From contig BCKK01000008.1 in the NCBI GenBank assembly GCA_001600615.1, forward strand, positions 186,001 through 250,000: a stretch of 64,000 bases of DNA, given 5' to 3'. The notes below the pieces were generated by a model, which made no database searches, was not told the origin of the DNA, and saw only the letters and a program-made list of their open reading frames with translations. Within the stretch, counting starts at the first letter, position 1. Each line of letters starts with the position of its first letter. A program made the position numbers and the translations under genes. Origin of the DNA: Dioszegia crocea. Lineage: Eukaryota > Basidiomycota > Tremellomycetes > Tremellales > Bulleribasidiaceae. Of the stretch, positions 23,671-33,684 are shown one piece after another.

Positions 23671-24474
23671 ATGAGTGTCCCCCCTGCAGACTCGAACATA
23701 TACTACACCGATCATAATGGCGTTCGATACATTATCGACCCTGCATATTCAGAAGGAGACATCGTGCTGCTGGCCGACGACTACTCCGGAATGGTTGAAG
23801 ACACAACGGCATTCCGAACAAGCAAAGCTACGCTAGCTGAAGTCTCGTAAGTACTCATGTATCAAAAATTAGCTTTGACCTGATCGTGTCGTCCCGTCTT
23901 CCGAGACATGCTAGCCAACGACAGCGCTACGGCGAACGAGATTCACCTTCACATAGAGGCAATCACGGTCGAGTACTTTCTCTATTACCTCAGACATCGG
24001 GCTGTCTCATGGGACTGGGTCTACACTCTCGACCTGGTGACATTAGGCAAGACATACGAATGCGAGACCTTCATTCATGGCCTCCTCGACGGCGCCAGCT
24101 GTATAGATCCGGGCGAGTTCCGATTCGATGCCTTCGTCGCAGTCTGCGAAGCCAATCACCTCATCGCGGCCTGCCGTCTCCTTCGTAAAGCTGGCAAAGG
24201 AGAAGTTGGGAACGCAAAAGGCAAATCTCTAAGGCCAAACTCCCAAAGTTGGATGCCTCGCGATGCGGAAAGGCTGTCGGCGAGATGGTTATGGGCCTTG
24301 ACGTGCGCTGTGCAGTGGGCAGAAGGGATTTTGGCGAAGCCGGACGGATGGATAGACAGGACGAGGGATGATTATTGGATTGCGGTGGTTGGGGAGTTTA
24401 TGTCGCGTATTACTATGTGTGAGTCTTTTTTGTGCTCTGCGAAGGTTGGTGGGGCGTTCTGAAGCTGAATAGAG
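23671..24474 (+). CDS. BTB-like protein 1, non-AG splice acceptor
   Basis: First of three tandem paralogues. Exon 1 is 23671-23846 and exon 2 23892-24418; a last intron splits the stop codon (T at 24418, AG at 24473-24474), giving about 234 residues. The start of a fungal BTB/POZ fold is visible: EGDIVLLADD, a helix leading to SPVFRDMLAND, then IHLHIEAITVEYFLYYLRH. Later blocks (FRFDAFVAVCEANHL, ACRLLRKAGKGEV, LWALTCAVQWAE) are shared with the two neighbours. BTB proteins often bridge substrates to Cul3 ubiquitin ligases; no partner domain is seen. The frame of both exons needs an intron ending in CG rather than AG at 23891. The nearest AG (23872) puts exon 2 out of frame. It could be a decaying gene, or translation could start at the internal Met 23908. 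Confidence 0.68.
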
Positions 24475-24989
24475 CAGGATGAAGATGAGAGAACATTGGG
24501 CGGAATCCCTATACACATCTTTCGATCATGTCTCTACCGCAAATCTATGATCGATGGAAATATGGGTAAGTCTCGCTTAGCAATTGGCTTTCCTTGTCCA
24601 GAATCAAATCTGACCAGTCTAGCACATCTCATCCACCCGTATCAAAGACGCCTCAATGGCTGAAAACTGTCATATTCTGCCAATATGCTGGTTATATCGG
24701 AGTTGTTCCCATGAGCTTCCCTTCGCCATGCGTTCTTCAGCGGTTGAATGGGGTTTACAGCAACTTATCCGTATTAGTCATCATTTTACCCTTAAGGTGG
24801 GCCGTGCTTGTAATTACCGAGTGTCCATTACGGCATAAAAGCTCCGGCGTTTTGATAGCTATGCATTTGATTCACGGCATACTCCACATTCCTCAGTCGC
24901 GTCACGTCGCGTCCCGTGACGCGGTCCCGTTGACTTAGTCCTTCATCCATCCAGGTTCTACTCCCCGTTTTACGGCCAGAATTCCCACG
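24475..24989. other. Intergenic between BTB-like genes 1 and 2
   Basis: 515 nt. Just upstream of gene 2 (about 24895-24932) is a cluster of CGTCACG/CGTGACG-like inverted GC-rich motifs that could be regulatory. No gene seen. Confidence 0.4.
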
Positions 24990-25784
24990 ATGAACGACAC
25001 CAATGAAGAAGAAGACGACAACTATACAGACGCTAAAGGCTTGGACTACGATATCCATCCGGCCCATATGGAAGGTGACATAGTGCTCTTGACAGATCCG
25101 GAACAGCACGGACTAACTTTTCGTGCGAGTGTCTCCGCACTCGCATCAGTCAGGTGAGCAAGCTGTCGCTTTGAAACAGTGATCCTGCTGACGTGAGACT
25201 AGCCCTGTCTTCCGGCACATGTTTTCTGGAGCCGCCGGCAGCGAAGTGCAAATGGACACCGAACCCGGAATATTGCACATCTTTCTCACCTTCCTTCGCC
25301 ATCCCTCACGGCCGATCAACTGGTTCGATGCTCTCTGTGTGTTGCCATTTGCTCGAAAATACGAGTGTGACACGTACATCACAGACCTACTATACCATGT
25401 TAGCCAGTATGAGCCAGGTCCTCGCCGCCTCGATGCCTTCGTTGCAATCGCCGAGGCGAATCACCTGCCCGCGGCTTGTCGCCTCTTACACCGGGCCGGT
25501 TCCGGTGAGGTATCATCAGCAAAAGGGCCATCACTTCGACCGGATGCGGCTTGCTGGACGGGGAAGGAGGCCAAGCGGCTGCCTTCAGATTGGATGTGGG
25601 CGTTGAGCAGTGCGGTACAATGGGCAGACAAGTCGCTGGATGTGGACATCAGAATACGTACGGCGGAGAGGGCATACTGGAGGGGGGTTGCTGGGCATTT
25701 TTTGTTTCTCATGACAGCCTGTGAGTCGAAGATCTTGCTCGATCAGACGGCTCAACCAGTAGTACTTGAGCTGACGGTGTAGGA
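24990..25784 (+). CDS. BTB-like protein 2, intact
   Basis: Exon 1 24990-25153, intron 49 nt (branch CTGAC, acceptor CTAG), exon 2 25203-25720, then a terminal intron whose removal builds the stop (T|GA, 25783-25784). This gives 227 residues. The layout equals its neighbours: an acidic lead (MNDTNEEEDD), EGDIVLLTD, SPVFRHMFSG, ILHIFLTFLRHPSRPINW, LDAFVAIAEANHLPAACRLL, WMWALSSAVQWAD. It is the only copy with all standard splice sites and no internal stop, so it is the best reference for the family. A BTB/POZ-like fold is inferred; no DNA-binding, kelch or MATH domain is attached. Confidence 0.78.
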
Positions 25785-26388
25785 TCGATAATGGCAATGC
25801 CGCACAGTCAACATCCCTTCGCGCGCAACGATGCATTGCGTCATTCGTCACGATCGTGCGCCTCGTTGGATCCCTAAGCGCCCCAAGTGCAAGGTATCTT
25901 ACGAGCAGAACAAGTGTAAGTACGTCGCTCACCAGGTTTCCCGTCGAAAAGGTGCCACTCGCATATGATTGAGCTGATTTCGGTAGTGTATCTTCTGTAC
26001 TTATGAGCTCATAGCATGTGTAAATGAAAGACGAATTGAAAGATCCACCATTCATTGGCTCTCGCGCTCGCCGTTCAGAACCTCAGACCCGGACCGATCG
26101 ACAGGAAGGGAGCATTCATACCTTTGGTGATCATCTTGGACTCATGCCTCTTTGCGCAACTCCCTCACATTCCGCAGCAAGAGATCAGCCGTCGTATCTT
26201 AGAGACGCTGCCGATAGTGGCATCATTATCAATGTACGTATACCAAGCTTATGGCGTAAACGGATCGTTGATCATCGTAGGGCCTGCCGGTCACGTGCGA
26301 CAATGAAACGTCCCGCATCCACCCCGAACTCAAAATCTTATCCGTCCTTCTCGGCCCAAGCGCCCATGCACTCTTCTCGTATCGCATC
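25785..26388. other. Intergenic between BTB-like genes 2 and 3
   Basis: 604 nt. Open frames here lack family similarity and splice context. Holds the promoter of copy 3. Confidence 0.4.
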
Positions 26389-27184
26389 ATGTCCATCGAA
26401 CCCACCTCCACCTCCGAAATGACCGCTAGCATACCTGTGGTGGACGCTAAAGAGCCCGAAATCCTCCAATACACCGATGGCGAAGGTGTCATCGACGAGC
26501 TTCATCCCGACTTTGCTGAAGGCGATATTGTCCTTCTGACCGGAGCGGACGACCGTATCGCCTACAAGATGAGCAAATCAGTTCTGGGACGCGTCAGGTC
26601 AGTTCACGCCAGTCAGCCTTCACCTGAGATTGCTGACGCAGAGTAGCGCTTTCTTTGGCGATATGTTCACCAACCCACACTACACCGGCGCCGAAATTCA
26701 CCTGACGATCGAGGACGGCCTCCTTTACACCTTTCTCAGCTTCATTAACAACCCTAATCACCGCATCAGCCGAACATGGCTTGAAACTTTCGCCCTGATC
26801 GACACTGCGCACCAGTATCAATGTGAACGCCTAGCCCACAATGTTCTGTACGCCGCATGCGATGTCGATCCACGCGAACATCGATTCGAAGCCTTTGCTC
26901 GAGCTAGCGAGCACAATCACCTTCCGACAGCCTGTCGGATCCTGAGACTGGCGGGTCGAGGCGAGAAAGTGGGTACGAAAGACAAGCTGGGCAAATCCCT
27001 CCGACCGGAAACTTAGACACCTATGGAAGTGGGGCGATTTAGATCACAGTGGATTTGGGCGTTGGGCTGCGCAGTGCAGTACGCAGATTCGATTTATGAT
27101 GAAGAGGATAGGATTGAGGCGCGGACCAAAGAGCCATATTGGAAGACGGTGATTGGGGAATTCATGATCCGGATGACTCTCTAG
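26389..27184 (+). pseudogene. BTB-like protein 3, in-frame stop
   Basis: Exon 1 26389-26597 and exon 2 26644-27184 join at the same phase and place as in copies 1 and 2. The N-terminal lead is longer. Shared blocks are EGDIVLLTGADD, AFFGDMFTNP, LYTFLSFINNPNHRISRTWL, HRFEAFARASEHNHLPTACR and, after the lesion, WIWALGCAVQYADS and FMIRMTL. A TAG at 27014-27016 interrupts the frame inside the region aligned to KSLRPNSQSW / PSLRPDAACW of the other copies, and the family sequence continues in the same frame for 56 more codons to the natural stop at 27182-27184. The product would lose the last quarter (about 193 of 249 residues kept). Pseudogene, recent nonsense allele or stop-codon readthrough are all open. 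Confidence 0.68.
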
Positions 27185-27408
27185 GACCTAGGTACGTATG
27201 TCCTGCCACGTTCTCCTGATGAGATACGCGGATGCAGTCATGGGCTGATCAACTGCAGATGGACGGCTCCTTAGACGGGCATAGGAAGACGCGCGGAGAC
27301 TACACGTTATACAAGGCATATACAATCAACATGTACAAACACCACCGCGCGGCAAGACTGGTACATTCACCCTGCTTCACCCAGCGTCCCCTTGCCCATC
27401 TCGTGGGC

Positions 27409-29741
27409 TCAGGCTGTACACCGCAACCTCTCAATCTCCCGCTGCTGCCTCTCAATCATCCCCCTCTGAACCTCCAACTGCGTCATAAGCGGCTTCACAG
27501 CCATCTTGATATCATTCTATCTCATCAGCATTATCCCACTTTCACTCCTCCTCAACTCTGCAGCCTAGACTCACCCGAATATCCCGATTCATCCGCAGTA
27601 TATCCATCTGCATCCTAGCCATCTGTCTCCGAAGGAAGACCAGCTCCTCATTCGGTTCCTCATGCTTCTCCCCTCTCCAATGTCCTGCCTCTGGCCTGGC
27701 TTGCCGATCCCGCTTTGCCCAGTCCAGATGAACAGACGGTTCCGCTTCTTCCTCTTCTTCCTCTTGATCATCTTCCTCGCGGTCTTGCTCTCCCTCTGCA
27801 ACATCCTCATCTTCCTCCGCAATGTCATCCTCGAATACGGGCGATTGTCCGCTTGGAGGAGCTCGCGAGACTATCGTCTCGGGTATGGCGCTGCCCCGAG
27901 ATCCTGGACGGGGGACATGGTGTGATGATGATGCTGATCGTGGTAGTGATGTAGGAGGAGGGGCAGTTCGGGATGATGACGATTGAGGTTCAGAGACGAC
28001 TCTTTTATCGGTTTTGGGTTGATCGTTCCACTCGACACGGGTAGCAGTGCTGGGTTTCGCCTGAAGCGAGGGTATAGGTACCGGGAGGGGTACTTCGGTG
28101 GCATGGGGAATGGTCGACGCTGCCTTCTTTGACGAGATATGTGAGATGGGCGGAACATCAATCCCAGACTCCCGAGCCTGGGCTGCCACTCCGCCCTCTT
28201 TGACCCTCTCCCTCCCACTGCTAGATTGTCGAGATACAGCCCGACTCCCTTCTCCCCGCAGATTCACGGTCGTGCTCGACACCGGCAATGAGGCTCTAGG
28301 CTTGACACCCATCTCAGATTTAGATCGAGGGATCTCGGCAGTACGTATGGGTTGTTTACCCTTATCGAGAGGATGGGAAGGGAGAGGGGGAGGGGTTTGA
28401 CCATTTGTGAAATTTCGGGATTCGCCTAGGATCCGACGGGTTGTGGATGTTGATGCGGTCATGGATAGGGCTAGGGATTGGCGAGTTGTTGTGGGCTGTG
28501 CGGTGAGCTTGGGTCTGCATAGGCGAGAAGGGGACCTTACTGGCTGGGGCAAGATGTGTAAGCTCAGGATAGGCTGGGGGAAGTGTAATGTTATAGGAGG
28601 CAAATAATCGCTTAGCCAATTCTTGATGATGAGATCGCCTGATAGATTAGCTCTTCCCATTCTTGTACGATCCGTATTAGACGTTGCAGAACTCACCAGC
28701 TGCAGTCCACCCTACGATCATTCCAAGATCGTATAGAGCCACACCCTCAACATGTTGTCCCATCTCGACGATCTTGAAGAACCTTCACCTCGTCAGCTTA
28801 CGCTCCACAGTGGCTTAGAGCTCGCTACTCACGTATCCGGATCCTCAGGTTCTTGTTTCGCCACCCTGCCGTCCCTTCCAAGGACCGCGCAAGATCCACC
28901 GGAATCAAGACCCGGGTTAATGCGATTGCTTACGGCGAAATCTAGAACTCGGCCTGAGGGGTCTGATCCGAAGGGTTTTGTGCGGTTCGGGAAGATCTTC
29001 GAAGGTGGGAAAGCGGTACGTGGTCGACGTGGGATGGTGACTATCAGTTCGGTGTCGGTCGTGATCAGAAGGGTATTGACACCACAATTAGAAAATGCCA
29101 GGTGGGTGATGTTGTCCTAGAGGGTATTAGTTGGTCTTCATCGAAGAAATGTAGGAATCGAGCCCTCACTAACCGAAGACATGTCAGGAATCACAGTTGT
29201 CTCTCCTGGTCGCTGTAGAGCGAAAACGATAACACGATGACTGATAGTTGCCACCGCAACGAAAGCTCCATCTTGACTTGCAGCAAGGTGAACAACGGCT
29301 TCTCCAGTCTGAAAGTATCAGTCAGCATCCCTACACATCTCTCAGTTTCCCCGAACTTACTTCAAACACTTCCAACAAAGCCCATTTACCCTCTTTACCC
29401 TTCTCCATCAATTTCCATCCCGCCTCACAGCCCAATCCAACCCTTTCCCTTCCTTCAACCTTCCCAAGCGCCACGACCGTCCTCACCCCTTTCCCTACGC
29501 CCATCTCTCCCACTCGTCGCCCGCAGCTGTCATACTCCCACACCAACGTCGAAAGGGGACACCACAAAAATGTATGGCCTGATACTGCGGAAATGGTGAT
29601 TCGTGGAGTTGAAGAGGCTGGGAATCGAGAGGGGAGGGCTAGGGGTTGGAGGTTCGGGGTGTCGACTACACCGGGAACCAGGTCGATGATGGATAATCCG
29701 TGAGCGTGAGTGACTATGGCTGTGGTGGTGACTGTGCTCAT
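27409..29741 (-). CDS. WD40/beta-propeller-like protein with C-terminal coiled coil
   Basis: Six or so exons. The first four (29741 to about 28650) encode beta-rich repeats of WD40 type: ISAVSGHTFLWCPLSTLVW, VVHLAASQDGAFVAVATISH, ITHLAFSNCGVNTLLITTDT, VEGVALYDLGMIVGWTAAGD. A long Ser/Pro-rich, disordered middle follows with an acidic run (28000-27720, EEDDQEEEEEEAEPS). The end is a coiled coil (EELVFLRRQMARMQMDILRM, then MAVKPLMTQLEVQRGMIERQ) with stop at 27409-27411. This order (propeller, disordered linker, C-terminal helix) is like NEDD1, which tethers the gamma-tubulin ring complex, but the similarity is in architecture only, so NEDD1 is a guess. Only 224 nt separate its stop from BTB-like copy 3. 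Confidence 0.72.
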
Positions 29742-30339
29742 ATTGTTTGCGTGTGTAGGACGAGTGAAAAGAAATCAATCACGCATAGCTTTGGCGTAAA
29801 CAACCACCTAGAGCCAAAATTGGTTCCGTCTCCTCATTCCCCAATATTCGAGCGCCTTTTGATCTCTGAAACACACCCCCTATAGCGTTCCACATTTCAC
29901 CATGACTTCCTATTGTTCTTCAGCCCTAACGTGACAGGGCAGGGCCAGAGGCAAGGCGCCTCTTGTTTCTGATACACACTAGCGCACGCAATGGCGGAGG
30001 GGGAGGGAGTCATCATGCAGACAAAGAGAGACAGGGGCGGGCTGGGATTGCAGTTGGGTATATCTCAATCGCAATCTTGATCGTGGTATACTACTCATCT
30101 TACATCTATACCTACTCACTGCTATCTATTCACTCATACATAGTAGAAATCTCATCGATACCTCGAGCGAAACTCAACAAACTTTACCCGCGCGTCCTTT
30201 AGCAGCCGCCAACGGACAGGTCGTTTGCCTCGTTGAACGATATTCTACGCTCCGCCATTCCGACTTTTGGCAAGCCGGTAGCGATTCGCCCCGCCCATAC
30301 CTCTCACCAAATTTGCTCCTTTCCACCACACCAACTATT
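29742..30339. promoter_or_regulatory. Divergent intergenic region
   Basis: 598 nt between divergent start codons of the propeller protein and the LRR membrane protein. Contains AT-rich runs around 30080-30150. No gene or known operator seen. Confidence 0.4.
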
Positions 30340-33219
30340 ATGTCCGCGCCCACCCCCTCCGACTTCAAATCCCGCTTCTCCCTCTCTGCCCTCTTACCCT
30401 CCCGCCACCCCCCTCTTCAGATTTCCCCACCTCGCCACCCGGCCCAGCCCCTCCTACCCTCCGAAATCCAAATCCGCTCCGTCCCCCATCTTTTCCCCGG
30501 CTCCAACCCCCCCCTGCGAATAATCAGCCAATACGCCAGCCCTCTCACCTCATACCCCGATACACCCATCCTCACTCCTCAACCCACCACACCATCCCGC
30601 AAAGGTCGCCGACCACCCCCTATCGACCTACACCGGATTCGCGCTGCATATCCTACCGAACAAGCCGTCAATGATGTGCGGGAAGTAGACTTTGGAACTC
30701 CGTCCACCCCATCTCCCATCTCCCCCTTTACTCGGAATCGCCCCTTTGCCTCCCCTCCTATCCTCCCTCCCATCCCTGCCGCCGCGGTACCGGCTCTGAA
30801 GAAGGCGAAATCGAAGCGGAAGAAACAACCGGTCGAGGATGATCCGTTCGATATTGCCATTGTGGAATCGGGGCACCGGTACGATTCGTGGCAAGGCGGC
30901 AAGGTCGATATCCGACCTGGCCAGGTCATTCCTAGAGGCCTGGTGGGGTCTTATACAACTTCGAGTGGCGGGAGGAGGGGGACGATACGTGGTGAAGAGG
31001 AAGGAGAGGTGTATGATTCGGTCCTCCAGCATGTGTTGCTTACTCCAACGTACCTCCGCACATCACCTTCTTCGACGCATCATACCATTGGAACAGGACG
31101 AGGCGGGAGGGAAACAATGATGGAGAAGGCGAGGCGGATATCGAGATTTGTACCTACGCTTCCATCGGCTTTGAAGAGGGAAGATCCGGCAGCGCGAGCA
31201 GTGAGGGATTTGAGGGATAGGGAGGGGGCGGAGCTGGAGCGGTTTAGGCGGGTTCAGGGATTACCCCTGGGATCTAGGTCTACGCTTGCTCTAGTCAGTC
31301 CAACGGGCAAGGGGCAGGAGCGGGGATGGTCAGGTGACCAGGAAGCGAAAGTGGGGATGAAGGCTAGGCAGTATGAGCGGTATGATGATCGGGAATTAAA
31401 AGATGTTAAAGGTGGTGCGTTGAGGAAGTATGCTAGTAGGGAAAAGAGACGGAATTGCTGGGGATGGGGAACGAGAAAGAGGAGTGAAGAGGAAGTGAAG
31501 AAGATGTCGAGGTCTAGGCGATTGTTTGTCAAGGTGAGTCTGGAATTCCTCGTGGAAGAGTTCGGCGCTGATGTATAGTTCCGATGGCTCTTGCTATTTC
31601 TTTTACTCCTCATTGCGGCTATCGTCCTCGCTGCTATCTTCCTCACTCGATCTACTTCATCTGTCCCCGCGGCATCATCCAGCAACTCTACTACCCCGTC
31701 CTCAACCTTCTCTTCCCCATCAGCCTCCACCCCCCTGCCATCCGGTCAATCGAACACCGCATCACCGTCCAGTACTACCCCAACCTCAGCAGCCGCCCCT
31801 AGCTCAACATCCAAAACACTCCAAATATGCCTCGACGCCTTCTCATCTTCCTCAACCTCACCATACCCTTGCTCAGACTGCACCCCGCTCCTCCTCGGTA
31901 CGACCAATGACTATACCACGCCCCTGATTAACGGTAATTCTACCGGTGTAGGTGCAGCTTTACAATATTGTACCATGATGGATGTCTTGGCTGCGGGGAG
32001 TAAGAGTGGGTTTGAGGGGATAGGGTGGACTGGGAAGGCGATTTGTGGGTGGAGTGGAGTTAAGTGTGATCCGAGGGGTAGGATATCGGAATTGTGAGTT
32101 TGGCAATTTGGGTCAGGATGTGGAGAGTACGGGCAAGAGCTGATCTGACAGGAGTCTGAATTATCCCAATGTGCCTTATCGGTTCCCGTCGACTATAGGG
32201 CAAATACCAACTCTTAATACGCTGCGCATCAAGGGGAACTCTTCTGTACCAGGTATGTCTGACTCCTACCACTTCTTACACCCTTCCCACCCATCTCTTC
32301 CGCCCTGTTCTGGCTACACTCTACCCACCTTATCGCACCTGACCGGTGACCACCCTCACCTCTCATCATCATCCACTCCCCCACTTTACCTACCTAATAT
32401 CCCTCGTACACAAATGCTAACCTCTCAGCCGGCCCATTCCCCGCTTCCCTCCTCACCTCAACCCTAATCACACTCGACATAAGCGATACAGCCCTCCAAG
32501 GACCTATTGCTTCATTCGACTTTACGCGCGCGAGCGCATTGACAACTGTGTATCTTGCGAATAACCCTATATTGGGAAGTGGGATTCCGGATTTGAGGAC
32601 CAATGGGCGATTGTTGACTTTGTAAGTGTCCTCTTTCGTTTTGCATCCTTCGGAACTTGTGCTTGATGTTTTTCTTTATCAGTAGTGCAGAGTGAAGACC
32701 GTTACTAATCATACAGGGCTATGACTGGCCAGCTTTTGAGCAATGTGACCGAAGCGAATTTGCCTAGTAGTCTGACATACCTGTAAGTCCCAAATTAATG
32801 AACAATCAGAAGGGATTCATGCTAATGGATAGTGACTTATCATTTAATTCCCTCTCTGGTCAAATGCCATCTTTGTCTAATTTGACAGGTTTGAAGACAC
32901 TGTACGTTCACCCTCCAAATCTCCCATATCATCTTCGGCATTTCAGATTCCCCTCCTTTGCTCTTCCCTGTGTTTTTGCTCACATAACTGAGCTGACATG
33001 GCCAGATATCTTGAATCCAATCAATACACCAACGCCCCCTCTGCCCTTCCATCGGCCATATCCGACCTGAAACTCAACAACAACCCTTCCTTGCGGGGGA
33101 GCATGCCTAGTGCCACGTGTGGTAATTCGACGCTGGCCAGCTGTGATCTGAGAAACACTGTGTTGGGAGGAGCAACAAGTGCCACGGGGGCAAGGAGTTG
33201 CGGGAGGTGTTTGTTCTAA
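30340..33219 (+). CDS. Type II membrane protein with extracellular leucine-rich repeats
   Basis: Exon 1 (30340-31533) encodes 398 residues of Pro/Ser- and Arg-rich cytosolic sequence with no signal peptide. Exon 2 starts with a transmembrane helix (FRWLLLFLLLLIAAIVLAAI) preceded by basic residues (KKMSRSRRLFVK), which predicts the N-terminus inside. A Ser/Thr/Pro-rich stalk follows, then a cysteine pattern (CLDAF ... CSDC) and an LRR N-cap-like motif (AICGWSGVKCDPRGRISEL). The leucine-rich repeats LSLNYPNVPYRFPSTIGQIP, LDISDTALQGPI, LDLSFNSLSGQMPSLSNL and LYLESNQY are spread over small exons separated mostly at repeat boundaries. A Cys-rich end (CDLRN ... CGRCLF) closes about 780 residues. 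No kinase domain is present. It probably senses or organises the cell surface or wall; ligand unknown. Confidence 0.82.
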
Positions 33220-33684
33220 GATGGAATTATAGATACGGCAACGGAGGGATACAGGTCAGACGGAGATGCGGGTGGGCTGTCCAGACAAATTTTGTGTAGA
33301 TGTTAGGCATCCTTTGGTTCCATTTACTCCTCAAGACCTCTCGGATACCACTTTCCGGCCATCCCGTCCATCCTCTCGATAGCTTACGAGCTCTGAGACT
33401 CATCTGAGGCACCCACTACTGACATTGTCTATTTGGTTCCGCATTCCTCGGCAGACAAGCCACCATGCCAGCATGTCAGCAAGTGAGATGGAGCTTAATA
33501 TGCGGACTAGTTGAGTATTGAGCTGTGTAATTGATCTTGTCCTTATCTATCAGTGTCCAGTCTCATCTGTCGGACCCTCTTGTCGCTAGTCTTGTCGAAT
33601 TGGAATCTCAGTATAATCGACCCTGTCTAGACCCCCTGTACACAAACATCTGTCCGAAGATATCAACACATCGCCAGTCCTATA
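33220..33684. other. Intergenic
   Basis: 465 nt between the LRR gene and DBP5, both on the plus strand. Promoter of DBP5; nothing else seen. Confidence 0.45.

Noticed and set aside
29248..29703. 151-codon plus-strand frame opposite the propeller gene
   Set aside because: Antisense shadow of well-spliced exons on the minus strand.
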